DNA of 44,481 nt from assembly GCA_934153655.1 (NCBI GenBank), contig CAKPFH010000005.1, positions 1 to 44,481 on the forward strand, in the 5' to 3' direction. Position numbers and translations under genes: made by a program. The notes under the pieces are model-generated. The model was given only the letters and a program-made list of their open reading frames with translations. It was not told where the DNA came from and did not search any database. The stretch comes from an uncultured Bacilli bacterium. GTDB lineage: Bacteria > Bacillota_I > Bacilli_A > RF39 > UBA660. Position 1 is the first letter of the stretch. Each line of letters begins with the position of its first letter. Of this stretch, positions 16,401 through 25,198 are shown one piece after another.

Positions 16401-16847
16401 CTAATTTATTTTTTCTTCGATTAAATTAATTAACTCTTTAATATCATCTTTAAGAAAATCAAATTCTAAATATTCTAATAATTTATCATGATAAGAAATT
16501 AAATCTGTTTTATTCATATTAACAATTAAATCATCTAATCTATTTTCTTTTTTCATTTTATTAATTGTTCTTAAATCACTTATATATTCTTTTTTTAATT
16601 CATCAACTTTATTACTATAAACGTTTATAAAAACATTAGTTAATTCATAATCATAATCATATTTTTCTTCTAAAATACTTAATTGTTCTTCCAAATTATC
16701 TAATTCTTTTTTTGATATTCTTTTATTTTCTTTCAAAGAAGTTATTTCAGTTAATAATTTATTAATTAATATTTTATCTTCTTTATACTTTGAATTATTT
16801 AACATTTCTTGCAAATTATCAAGTAAAATTTCTATACTACCACACAT
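16401..16847 (-). CDS. Helical coiled-coil protein, unknown function
   Basis: Not recognised. It is 148 aa, almost entirely helical and rich in Leu, Lys, Glu and Asn. Heptad-like spacing (LLDNLQEMLNN, LDNLEEQLSILEEKYD, LDDLIVNMNKTDL) predicts antiparallel coiled coils. There is no signal peptide, membrane segment or catalytic motif. AAGGAG precedes the ATG, which overlaps the last 11 nt of the upstream gene. It is third in the five-gene operon; the overlap and similar size and composition suggest that it and the upstream gene product form a complex. Confidence 0.75.
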   Translation of the reverse strand: MCGSIEILLDNLQEMLNNSKYKEDKILINKLLTEITSLKENKRISKKELDNLEEQLSILEEKYDYDYELTNVFINVYSNKVDELKKEYISDLRTINKMKKENRLDDLIVNMNKTDLISYHDKLLEYLEFDFLKDDIKELINLIEEKIN

Positions 16848-17223
16848 ACTTTTCTCCTTTTTTAATTTTTTCTTTCATTGTAATCCCTATATCACCTATT
16901 AACCAATCAATTATTTCAGAATGTACATCATCATTCATTAAAGTTTCTCCTTGTATATAAGCACTTTCAGCAATTACATTTAAAATTTCTGATACTTTAA
17001 TAGATAAAAGATTATTAGTTTTTTTATAAAGTTCATACCAAGATAAAACTTTTCCCAAAATCATTTTATAACACGTTTCTATCTCTTCAATTGTTGCTTC
17101 TGATTTATATTCTTTTAACCACTTTTCTATTCTTTTTCTCTTGGAACAAAGATTTTTTAAAGCCAATTTTAAATATTTTATTAACTCTTCAAATGTGTCT
17201 ATTGTTTCTTTATGGTTTAGCAT
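16837..17223 (-). CDS. Small helical protein, unknown function
   Basis: Not recognised. It is 128 aa, all-helical by composition, with a basic stretch LCSKRKRIEKWLKEYKSEA (about 26-44) and an amphipathic C-terminal helix. No membrane segment or known motif is seen. AAAGGTGAT precedes the ATG, and the stop overlaps the start of the following coiled-coil gene by 11 nt (translational coupling). Second gene of the orphan operon. Confidence 0.72.
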   Translation of the reverse strand: MLNHKETIDTFEELIKYLKLALKNLCSKRKRIEKWLKEYKSEATIEEIETCYKMILGKVLSWYELYKKTNNLLSIKVSEILNVIAESAYIQGETLMNDDVHSEIIDWLIGDIGITMKEKIKKGEKYVW

Positions 17224-17277
17224 ATAATCACCTTTTCTTTTATTTTTTAATTTAATTTTTTTCTATTTCTTTATCTA

Positions 17278-17736
17278 TTAAATCCTTATTTTTTTATCAT
17301 TTGGATTTAAATAATACTCTTTTTTATTACTTTTTCTATCATAATAACAAAGTAATTGAAAATCTCCATGACCATCTACATTTTTATAAATAACCCCTCT
17401 TTCATATTTATAAATATTAACTTCATTTATTAAAACATCTATAGGTTCATCTACTTTAATATTATTTTCTATATACAAATCAGGTTGTTCTGTTAAATCA
17501 AGATATTCTATTCCTATATTAAAATCATATTTGCTTTGCTTAAAATCTTTTATGCCAATTAAAATATAGTTAATAGTATTTTTAGTTAATGGATATTCAA
17601 TAAAACGGTGAAGTGAACCATCATCATGTTTAATATAAACTGCTTCATCTATTTGATTTAAATATCTTTTTTCATTTTCATTTAATCCTTTTAAAGCTTT
17701 TTCTAATGCTTTTTCAAACAAATTTTTATTTTTCAT
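17278..17736 (-). CDS. Unknown protein, first gene of the orphan operon
   Basis: Not recognised. It is 152 aa and soluble. A helical N-terminus (LFEKALEKALKGLNENEKRYLNQ) is followed by a mixed alpha/beta domain with many aromatic residues (FIEYPLTKNTINYILIGIKDF, YKYERGVIYKNVDGHGDFQLLCYYD), which recalls small immunity or binding folds but has no motif I can name. GGAAGGTGAAG precedes the ATG. It is separated from the second gene by about 54 nt and lies behind the only promoter-like region of the cluster. Confidence 0.72.
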   Translation of the reverse strand: MKNKNLFEKALEKALKGLNENEKRYLNQIDEAVYIKHDDGSLHRFIEYPLTKNTINYILIGIKDFKQSKYDFNIGIEYLDLTEQPDLYIENNIKVDEPIDVLINEVNIYKYERGVIYKNVDGHGDFQLLCYYDRKSNKKEYYLNPNDKKIRI

Positions 17737-17817
17737 TCTTCACCTTCCATTATTACTTTTTTATAACTTAATTTTTTAAAACTTTACTATTTTTTGTCCA
17801 ATTTGACTGATATGTCT

Positions 17818-17848
17818 ATACCCTACCATAGTAAAATTAAAAAGTCAA
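17818..17848 (-). promoter_or_regulatory. Candidate promoter of the orphan operon
   Basis: On the minus strand TTGACT (17843-17848), 17 bp, then TAGGGT (17820-17825) preceded by TG. The same stretch can be read as TTTTAA, 13 bp, GGGTAT (17818-17823), close to the sigma-B/sigma-F style GTTTAA-N13-15-GGGTAT. The two readings cannot be separated by eye. Confidence 0.4.
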
Positions 17849-17901
17849 TTTAATGTTAATATTTTTAGAAAAAAATAATTATCCACAATTATAGTGAATA
17901 A

Positions 17902-18837
17902 CTATTCTTCTTCATTGCCATTTCTTATTCTATTAGCCATTTCTTTTATTTTACGAAAACGATGATTTAATCCTGATTTAGTAATAGGTTTATTAGTTTC
18001 AAGAGACATTATTTCACTTAATTCTTGAAGAGATGACTCGGGGTACTTTAACCGATAAGTAATAGCTTCTTCTATTTTTAAGTCAACTGCATCTAATCCT
18101 ATTTTTTCAATTATTAAATTTATATCTTCTATTTGTTTATTAGAATTAAATAACATTTTTTCTATATTGGCTTGTTCACAGTTATTAAGTCTATTAGTCA
18201 TATTTTTATGATCACGATATATTCTTATATCTTCATAATACATAACTCCTTGATTAGCATTTATCAATCTTAAAAAATCACCTATTTTTTCAGCTTCTTT
18301 TATATAAACCATATAACCTTTATCTCTTTCTATCATTTTACTATTTAAATAAAATTCATTTAAAAGATCTAAGACAAAAGAAGCTTCTTCTAAATAATCA
18401 ATAAAAAATTCTAAATGATACATTGAAGTTTTAGGATCATTTATACTACCTGCTACTAAAAATAATCCTTTTAAATAAGCTCTTTTTTCATCTTCACAAA
18501 AAGTAATATATGATTTTGGAACACCTAAGTAATTATTATTATCATCAATGACTGATAAATCTTTTAATATTTCTTCATTGTTAGGAACAACTAAGGTATA
18601 TAAACGATTTTTACTAAATTTAGTTGTTTTATATTCAGTTTTTATATTAACATTATATAATTCTTTAAAAAGACTGTATATATGTTTACAAACTGTTGAA
18701 TTTTCTAATACTAAATCTAAAGAATTAGTAGTTTTATTATAAGAATTTCTAAGAATTGCTGATAACTCAGCACGTGATGCTATCATATCAACATTTTCTT
18801 TACTTATTTCATTTTTTATATTTGTTGTAAAAGACAT
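17902..18837 (-). CDS. whiA: WhiA family DNA-binding protein
   Basis: A 311-aa protein with an N-terminal LAGLIDADG-endonuclease-like fold lacking nuclease activity (about 1-210; ELSAILRNS, KRAYLKGLFLVAGSINDP) and a C-terminal helix-turn-helix (about 215-305; LQELSEIMSLETNKPITKSGLNHRFRKI). WhiA is a sporulation transcription factor in actinobacteria. In Bacillus it affects cell division, chromosome segregation and fatty-acid composition. It follows trxB after 8 nt and is third in lgt-trxB-whiA; the Bacillus genome has the same neighbourhood. AGGTG precedes the ATG. Confidence 0.96.
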   Translation of the reverse strand: MSFTTNIKNEISKENVDMIASRAELSAILRNSYNKTTNSLDLVLENSTVCKHIYSLFKELYNVNIKTEYKTTKFSKNRLYTLVVPNNEEILKDLSVIDDNNNYLGVPKSYITFCEDEKRAYLKGLFLVAGSINDPKTSMYHLEFFIDYLEEASFVLDLLNEFYLNSKMIERDKGYMVYIKEAEKIGDFLRLINANQGVMYYEDIRIYRDHKNMTNRLNNCEQANIEKMLFNSNKQIEDINLIIEKIGLDAVDLKIEEAITYRLKYPESSLQELSEIMSLETNKPITKSGLNHRFRKIKEMANRIRNGNEEE

Positions 18838-18844
18838 ATAACAC

Positions 18845-19762
18845 CTACTTTTTATTTAATTTTTTAATAATATTAGTTGCAGCTATCATACCTTCACTTG
18901 CAGCATTTATTAATTGGTATAAATCTTTTTTTATAATATCACCTACAGCATAAATGGTATCAATATTAGTTTCCATATTAGAATTTACTTTTACATAGTT
19001 TTTATCTAAATCAAGTTTTAAAGAACCAAAGATATTAGGTGTACTACCAATATATACAAATACTCCAGCAACATCTAAGTTAATTAATTCTTCATTTTTT
19101 AAATATGTAATACTTTCTAATTTATTAGAATTAGTATTTAAAGATTTAATAAAACTATTATATAAAACTTGAATATTATTTTTATTTTCTATTTCTTTTA
19201 CTATGTCATCTTTACATTTAAAATAGTCATATTTATTAATAATTGTTACCATACTACAAATATTAGATAGATAAATTGCTTCTTTTAAAGCAGATTCTCC
19301 AGCACCTATAACTGCAACTTTTTTATTTTTAAAGAAAAATCCATCACATAAAGCACAATAACTAACTCCATGTCCTATTAGTTCATCTTCATGTTCTAAG
19401 TTTAATTTTCTTGGTTCTTTACCAGTTGCTAGAATTAAATATTTACAAGTTAATTCTTTATCTTTTAAGATAACTTTATTACAAGTTTTTAAATGTTTAA
19501 TATTAATAACTGTATCAGCAAGTACTTCTACTTTTAAATCTATTACTTGTTTATATAAATTGTAAGCTAAGTCAGGACCTGATATTCCGGGATTACCAGG
19601 ATAGTTTTTAATTGTACTTATTTTATTTAAAACTCCTCCTAAAGTAGATTTTTCAATTAATAAAACTTCTTTATTAGCTTGTTTTAAATAAATTGCAGCT
19701 GTAATTCCTGATATTCCTCCTCCTATTATAATACAATCATATTTTTTAGTTTTTTCTTTCAT
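18845..19762 (-). CDS. trxB: Thioredoxin reductase
   Basis: FAD/NAD(P)H disulfide reductase of 305 aa that recycles thioredoxin. It has an FAD-binding GGGISG near the N-terminus, the redox-active CALC pair (Cys136 and Cys139, SYCALCDGFFF), an NADPH-binding GAGESALKEA and the C-terminal YAVGDI motif contacting FAD. Length and motif order are those of the low-molecular-weight class. The start overlaps the lgt 3' end by 17 nt, with AAAGGA inside lgt as ribosome site. Ferredoxin- or flavodoxin-dependent variants look similar, so the electron donor is not certain. Confidence 0.94.
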   Translation of the reverse strand: MKEKTKKYDCIIIGGGISGITAAIYLKQANKEVLLIEKSTLGGVLNKISTIKNYPGNPGISGPDLAYNLYKQVIDLKVEVLADTVINIKHLKTCNKVILKDKELTCKYLILATGKEPRKLNLEHEDELIGHGVSYCALCDGFFFKNKKVAVIGAGESALKEAIYLSNICSMVTIINKYDYFKCKDDIVKEIENKNNIQVLYNSFIKSLNTNSNKLESITYLKNEELINLDVAGVFVYIGSTPNIFGSLKLDLDKNYVKVNSNMETNIDTIYAVGDIIKKDLYQLINAASEGMIAATNIIKKLNKK

Positions 19763-20543
19763 TATAATAATTTCCTTTCTTTAAAGAGATAATAAAAATA
19801 ATAATTCCTACAATAAATAAGATAATTGATATTACTTGAGCCATTTTAAGAGTATCTAACATTAAACTATCAGTTCTTAAAGCTTCTATAAAAAATCTAA
19901 CAATTGAATACCAAATAAGATAAATTGATAGAAGCATACCATTTTTTATATTTTTATTTTTTCTTACTATTAAAAGAATAATTAAACCTATTAAGTTTAA
20001 AATAGATTCATAGAAAAATGTTGGATGATAATATACTCCATTTATATACATACCATTTATTATAAATGAAGGTATATGCATTTTTTCTAAAAAAAGTTTG
20101 GTTGTTTCTCCTCCATGAGCTTCACCATTAAAGAAATTACCCCATCTACCGATTATTTGACCAAGAATTAAACCAAAAGTACAAATATCCATATATTTTA
20201 TTATTTCATTTATCTTTTTATTATGTTTTTTACTATATACAAGTATAGTTATAACTCCTCCTATTATTCCTCCATGAATAGCAAGTCCTCCATTCCAAAT
20301 AGCAAGTATTTCAGTCGGATTGGCTAAATAATAATCAAGATTAAATAAAACATAGTAAAGCCTTGCTCCTAAAAAACCAAAAATTATTACATAAAATAAC
20401 ATATTAAAAAAATATTCCTTATCAAGTTTTAATCTTTTAAGTTCTAAATAAGTAATACTTCCTCCTAAAACTACACCTAAAAGCATAGTAATAGAATACC
20501 AATATATTTTAATAAAACCTAAATCAAGTGCAACACGATTCAT
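19746..20543 (-). CDS. lgt: Prolipoprotein diacylglyceryl transferase
   Basis: Integral membrane enzyme of 265 aa that attaches diacylglycerol from phosphatidylglycerol to the lipobox Cys of prelipoproteins. It has seven membrane segments, GGLAIHGGIIGG, and the Lgt signature GRWGNFFNGEAHGG. AGGTGG precedes the ATG. A promoter-like TTGTAA (20582-20587), 17 bp, TATACT (20559-20564) lies just upstream, though the leader would be only about 10 nt. It heads lgt-trxB-whiA. The LysM lipoprotein at 29401 is one likely client. Confidence 0.97.
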   Translation of the reverse strand: MNRVALDLGFIKIYWYSITMLLGVVLGGSITYLELKRLKLDKEYFFNMLFYVIIFGFLGARLYYVLFNLDYYLANPTEILAIWNGGLAIHGGIIGGVITILVYSKKHNKKINEIIKYMDICTFGLILGQIIGRWGNFFNGEAHGGETTKLFLEKMHIPSFIINGMYINGVYYHPTFFYESILNLIGLIILLIVRKNKNIKNGMLLSIYLIWYSIVRFFIEALRTDSLMLDTLKMAQVISIILFIVGIIIFIISLKKGNYYNERKN

Positions 20544-20627
20544 ATAACCACCTATATAAGTATATATTTTTTTTAAAGAAATTACAATTAAAAAGTAAAT
20601 ATTGATAAAATTAAAAACTATATAATT

Positions 20628-20660
20628 AAAAAATAGATATTTGTATGATTAATATCTATT
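20628..20660 (-). terminator. Intrinsic terminator of uvrA
   Basis: Perfect 10-bp stem AATAGATATT/AATATCTATT (20632-20641 and 20651-20660), 9-nt loop, then six T on the minus strand. Confidence 0.88.
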
Positions 20661-20679
20661 AATTTTACTAGTTAAATAT

Positions 20680-23487
20680 TTATAATATTTTCTTCAAGAA
20701 TTCTCCGGTATAACTTTCTTTTACTTTAGCAATTTGTTCTGGGGTTCCTGTTGCAACAACGGTTCCTCCATTAGTACCACCATCTGGTCCTAAATCAATT
20801 ATATAATCAGCTGATTTAATTACATCAAGATTATGTTCAATTACTAAAACGGTATCTCCGTTATCAACTATTCTATTTAAAATACTAAGTAGTCTTTTAA
20901 TATCGGCTGAATGTAAACCAGTTGTTGGTTCATCTAGAATAAATAAAGTTTTGCCTGTTGCTTTCTTTTGTAATTCTTTAGATAACTTAACTCGACCTGC
21001 TTCTCCACCTGATAAAGTTGTTGCACTTTGACCTAGTTTAACATAGCCAAGTCCTACATCTTCCAATACTTGTAATTTGCTTTTAATTTTAGGAACATTG
21101 TCAAAAAATGATAAAGCCTCACTTACTCGCATATTTAAAACATCAGCTATATTTTTGTCTTTATATTTTATAGTTAAAGTCTCACTATTGTATCTACTAC
21201 CATGGCATACTTCACATGGAATATACACGTCAGGCAAGAAATGCATAGAAATTCTTTTAACACCATCTCCCATACATGCTTCACATCTTCCGCCTTTTAC
21301 ATTAAAAGAAAATCTATTTTTACCATAACCTAACATTTTAGCTTCTTTAGTAGTAGTAAATAAATCTCTTATGTCATCAAATACACCTGTATAAGTTGCT
21401 GGATTTGATCTTGGGGTTCTTCCTATTGGATTTTGAGTAATAATTACTACCTTATCTAAATTATCAAGACCAACTATTTTTTTACATTTACCTGGTTTAA
21501 TCTTTGATTTATAAATATAATTCATACATGACTTAGCAAGTATTTCCATGACTAAGCTACTTTTACCGGATCCTGATACTCCAGTTATACAGTTAAATAC
21601 ACCTAGAGGTATTTTAACATTTATATCTTTTAAGTTATTCTCACTTGCTTCTTTTATTTCAATAGTCTTACCATTACCTTTTCTTCTTATTTTTGGTACT
21701 TCAATACATTCTTTACCACTTAAATAACGTCCGGTAATACTATTTTCGTTTTGCATAACCTCTTGTGGTGTTCCGGCAGCAACAACATAACCACCTTCTT
21801 CTCCAGCCCCAGGACCAATATCAACTAAATAATCACTGGCAAGCATTGTATCTGTATCATGTTCAACAACTATTAAAGTATTACCTAAATCTCGCATATC
21901 AAGAAGAGATTTAATTAATTTTTCATTATCTTTTTGATGAAGACCAATACTTGGTTCATCAAGAACATATAATACTCCCGTTAATCTAGATCCTATTTGA
22001 GTTGCAAGTCTAATTCTTTGAGCCTCTCCACCAGATAAAGTTCCTGCTGATCTTGCTAAAGTTAAATATTCAAGACCAACATTTTTTAAGAAAGTTAATC
22101 TATTTTTAATTTCTTTAACTATTAATTCACTTATCTTGGCCTCAGCCTCGGTTAGTTTTAAATTATCAAACCAAACTAAACATTCTTTAATTGACATACA
22201 AGTTATTTCATAGATATTTTTTTCATTAATCAAAATATTTAAAACACTTTCACTTAGTCTTGCCTCATGACATACTTCACATGGAAGTTCTATCATGTAT
22301 TGTTCTAACCAATCTCTAATCCATTCACTTGATGTTTCCATGTATCTTCTTTCTAAGTTATTAATAACACCTTCATAGTAGTCATGATTTTTAGTAACAT
22401 TTCCTGAACGACTAGTAATATTAAATGATAATATATCAGGTGAACCATATAAAACAATGTCTCTTTCCGTTTTCTTTAATTTTTTAAATGGTTTATCCAT
22501 ATCTATTTTATAAAAATCACAAACTGCTTTTAACTTTTTATATTCAATTGAGTCTTGATCATCATTTAAAGTTTTAATACAACCTTGATTTAAACTTAAA
22601 GTATCATCTGGTATTACTAAATCAACATCTATTTTTAATTTAACTCCAAGGCCTTTACATTCTGGACAAGCCCCATAAGGAGCATTAAATGAAAACATTC
22701 TTGGTTCTGGTTTAGCAATTGAATAATTACATTTAGGACAAGCATAAGTAGTTGAAAATAATATTTCTTCTCCACCTACTATATCAATTAAAACTTTCCC
22801 ATTTGCTAGATTACAAGCTGTTTCAACACTTTCATACAAACGACTTCTAATTCCACTTTTAATAACTATTCTATCAACAACAACATCAATTTTACTTTTA
22901 GTATTTTTTTCAAGATTAATATCATCTGATAAATCTAACATTTCATCATTAACTCTAACTCTTACATAACCTGATTTTCTAAGATCATCTAATATATCTT
23001 TATGAGTACCTTTTTCCATATCAACAATAGGTGATAAAATCATTAATTTAGTTCCTTCACCAAAACTTTCAATTTTATTTACTATTTCTTCTATACTTTG
23101 ACTAGTAATTGGAATATGATGATTTGGACAATAAGGAGTACCTATTCTTGCAAATAATAATCTTAAATAATCATATATTTCCGTTACTGTTCCCACTGTT
23201 GATCGAGGATTTTTACTAGTTGTTTTTTGATCAATTGAAATACTTGGAGATAATCCTTCTATACTATCAACATCTGGTTTTTCAGATCCTCCTAAAAATT
23301 GTCTAGCATATGCTGATAAAGACTCAACATATCTTCTTTCCCCTTCTGCATAAATTGTATCAAAAGCAAGAGATGATTTACCCGATCCAGATAACCCAGT
23401 CATAACTATTAATTTATTCTTAGGTAATTCTAAATCTATATTTTTTAAATTATTTTCTCTTGCACCTTTTATTATAATTTTATCCAT
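20680..23487 (-). CDS. uvrA: Excinuclease ABC subunit A
   Basis: DNA-damage recognition ATPase of nucleotide excision repair, acting with UvrB and UvrC. It is 935 aa, full length, with two ABC modules: Walker A GLSGSGKSS near residue 30 and GVSGSGKSS near 640, ABC signatures LSGGEAQRI and LSGGEAGRV, and zinc clusters CPKC...CPEC and CEAC...CEVC. GAGGTG precedes the ATG at 23487, four codons inside the longest frame. An extended -10 (TGTGCTATAAT, TATAAT at 23510-23515) lies 23 nt upstream. It is monocistronic and uvrB is not beside it. Confidence 0.98.
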   Translation of the reverse strand: MDKIIIKGARENNLKNIDLELPKNKLIVMTGLSGSGKSSLAFDTIYAEGERRYVESLSAYARQFLGGSEKPDVDSIEGLSPSISIDQKTTSKNPRSTVGTVTEIYDYLRLLFARIGTPYCPNHHIPITSQSIEEIVNKIESFGEGTKLMILSPIVDMEKGTHKDILDDLRKSGYVRVRVNDEMLDLSDDINLEKNTKSKIDVVVDRIVIKSGIRSRLYESVETACNLANGKVLIDIVGGEEILFSTTYACPKCNYSIAKPEPRMFSFNAPYGACPECKGLGVKLKIDVDLVIPDDTLSLNQGCIKTLNDDQDSIEYKKLKAVCDFYKIDMDKPFKKLKKTERDIVLYGSPDILSFNITSRSGNVTKNHDYYEGVINNLERRYMETSSEWIRDWLEQYMIELPCEVCHEARLSESVLNILINEKNIYEITCMSIKECLVWFDNLKLTEAEAKISELIVKEIKNRLTFLKNVGLEYLTLARSAGTLSGGEAQRIRLATQIGSRLTGVLYVLDEPSIGLHQKDNEKLIKSLLDMRDLGNTLIVVEHDTDTMLASDYLVDIGPGAGEEGGYVVAAGTPQEVMQNENSITGRYLSGKECIEVPKIRRKGNGKTIEIKEASENNLKDINVKIPLGVFNCITGVSGSGKSSLVMEILAKSCMNYIYKSKIKPGKCKKIVGLDNLDKVVIITQNPIGRTPRSNPATYTGVFDDIRDLFTTTKEAKMLGYGKNRFSFNVKGGRCEACMGDGVKRISMHFLPDVYIPCEVCHGSRYNSETLTIKYKDKNIADVLNMRVSEALSFFDNVPKIKSKLQVLEDVGLGYVKLGQSATTLSGGEAGRVKLSKELQKKATGKTLFILDEPTTGLHSADIKRLLSILNRIVDNGDTVLVIEHNLDVIKSADYIIDLGPDGGTNGGTVVATGTPEQIAKVKESYTGEFLKKIL

Positions 23488-23585
23488 ACCACACCTCAAA
23501 ATCTAGTATATTATAGCACATATTTTAAAAAAATTATAGAGGTAAAAATTGTAAATTTTCAAAAATGAAAAAATATTAAATATAC

Positions 23586-23632
23586 TAAACTTTTAGTTTA
23601 CATTTCTTCTTTTTTAAGTTAAAATATTAACT
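23586..23632 (+). promoter_or_regulatory. Promoter with two palindromes (Xre-ImmA operon)
   Basis: TTTACA (23597-23602), 17 bp, TAAAAT (23620-23625). Palindrome 1 is TAAACT-TTT-AGTTTA (23586-23600) and overlaps the -35. Palindrome 2 is AGTTAA-AATA-TTAACT (23617-23632) and covers the -10. The half sites share AGTTWA. The layout suggests autorepression by the Xre domain of the first gene. Confidence 0.6.
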
Positions 23633-23648
23633 GAAAGGAAGATATAAT

Positions 23649-24692
23649 ATGAACGAAATAGGTAATAATTTAAAAAGAATTAGATTGTTAAAAAATTTAT
23701 CTCTTAAAGAAGCAGGTAATTTATTAAATATGTCTGCTACTGCTGTTTCTAAATATGAAAAAGGTAAAATCATACCAGACTCTAAAAAATTAATTTTATT
23801 TGCTAATGCTTATAAAGTTAAAGCAATTGATTTATTAAAGATATATAATAAACCTCAAATGAAATTTACTTCTTTTAGAAAGAAAAAAAGATTAAAAGGA
23901 CAAAATCTAGAACTTTTAGAAGAATTAATTCAAAATGAAGTTAGTAAATATTTAGAAGTACTTGATTTAAATAATATTAATAATACTAGTAAAATAATTA
24001 AAACATACTCATGTAATAATTTAAAAGATGTTGAAAATGCTGCAATTAAATTTAGAGATTTTATTGAAATTTCTAATAAACAACCTTTAACTGATTTAAT
24101 TAATATTTTAGAAAATTTAGGAATTGTTATAATTCAAATTAAAAATGTCTATAATAAATTTAATGATTTTGATGGATTAAGTGAAATTGTAAATAATATA
24201 CCTATTATTGTATTATTAGATGATATAAAAGATGGTGCAAGACAAAGATTTACTATTCTTCACGAATTAGGTCATTTAGCATTAGATATAACTAATGAAG
24301 ATTTAGATGAAGAAAATGCTTGTAATAGATTTGCTAGTGCACTACTTATGCCAAAAGAGGCCATCATAAATGAATTTGGTAGTTCAAGAAATTATATTAA
24401 TTTCTATGAATTAACTGCTTTTAAAAATGAGTATAAAGTAAGTTATCAAGCAATTATATATAGATTAAAAGATTTAAATATTATAAGTGAATATTTATAT
24501 AAAAAATTATCTATTCTTATAAATCAAAGAATAGGTAAAATTGATCTTAATCCTATTAAACCTGAAAAATCTTATCAATTTATGAAATTAGTTTATAAAT
24601 TAGAAGCAAATGAAATTATTTCCATAAGTAAAGCATGTGATTTATTGGAGGTTACACTTGATGAATATAACAACAAAAATTATTATAACTGA
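23649..24692 (+). CDS. Xre-type HTH regulator fused to ImmA/IrrE zinc peptidase
   Basis: A 347-aa fusion. Residues 1-65 are a Xre helix-turn-helix (LKRIRLLKNLSLKEAGNLL, ATAVSKYEKG). Residues about 135-290 are an M78/ImmA-IrrE peptidase domain with the zinc motif HELGH (205-209) and a third acidic ligand in DEENACNRFASALLMP. Proteins of this layout act as antirepressor proteases of mobile elements or as the regulator/antitoxin half of toxin-antitoxin-like pairs. It overlaps the downstream PIN-like gene by 32 nt. AAAGGAAG precedes the ATG. It stands alone on the plus strand between uvrA and a convergent gene, which suggests an inserted cassette. Confidence 0.85.
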   Translation: MNEIGNNLKRIRLLKNLSLKEAGNLLNMSATAVSKYEKGKIIPDSKKLILFANAYKVKAIDLLKIYNKPQMKFTSFRKKKRLKGQNLELLEELIQNEVSKYLEVLDLNNINNTSKIIKTYSCNNLKDVENAAIKFRDFIEISNKQPLTDLINILENLGIVIIQIKNVYNKFNDFDGLSEIVNNIPIIVLLDDIKDGARQRFTILHELGHLALDITNEDLDEENACNRFASALLMPKEAIINEFGSSRNYINFYELTAFKNEYKVSYQAIIYRLKDLNIISEYLYKKLSILINQRIGKIDLNPIKPEKSYQFMKLVYKLEANEIISISKACDLLEVTLDEYNNKNYYN

Positions 24693-25176
24693 TACTAATA
24701 TAATAACTGATTTAGATAATGCTAATCTTCTAGAAGATTTTGTAAAATTAGATAATGTCTACATAAGTGATATGATTAAAAATGATGAAATAAATTTTAA
24801 AACTGGTGAAGTTAAATTAATTAATAAATTTAAAGTTATTGAAGCATCAGCAGAACAATTATTAGAAATTAGTTTCATATCTTTTGCAGAAAAGCAATTA
24901 TCTCCATGTGATATTTTAAATTATATAATGGCAAGAGATAATAATTGTATTTTAGCAACAGGTGATAATAGACTTAAAACTTTTGCTGAAAAAAATGGAA
25001 TTGAAGTTATTAGAACTTTAAAAGTTATTAGTTTGATGGCTAAACATAATTATATTTCAATTGATAAAGCCATAAAGGGATGTAATTTATTAAAAGAAAA
25101 TGTTAAAACCAGAATACCTCTTAAAGATATAGATAAGATAATAAAAGAATTAGAAGAAAATTTAATCATCTCCTAA
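24661..25176 (+). CDS. PIN-like nuclease, probable toxin partner of the Xre-ImmA protein
   Basis: A 171-aa protein with a PIN-like pattern of acidic residues: ITDTNIITDL at the N-terminus (Asp11), SPCDILNYIMARD in the middle and ILATGDNRLKTFAEKNGIEVI with the late Asp. This arrangement suggests a metal-dependent RNase, probably the toxin of the pair. The C-terminal third (ISIDKAIKGCNLLKENVKTRIPLKDI) is helical, as in DUF3368-type PIN proteins. The start is set at 24661 because GGAGG (24647-24651) precedes it; the longest frame starts eight codons earlier. No target can be named from sequence. Confidence 0.72.
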   Translation: MNITTKIIITDTNIITDLDNANLLEDFVKLDNVYISDMIKNDEINFKTGEVKLINKFKVIEASAEQLLEISFISFAEKQLSPCDILNYIMARDNNCILATGDNRLKTFAEKNGIEVIRTLKVISLMAKHNYISIDKAIKGCNLLKENVKTRIPLKDIDKIIKELEENLIIS

Positions 25177-25184
25177 TTCTTTTT
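25143..25184 (+). terminator. Intrinsic terminator of the Xre-ImmA/PIN operon
   Basis: Stem AAAAGAATTAG/CTAATTCTTTT (25143-25153 and 25173-25183) around a 19-nt loop, with T to 25184. The left arm lies inside the end of the PIN gene. The long loop weakens the call. Confidence 0.5.
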
Positions 25185-25198
25185 AATTTAAATTAATT

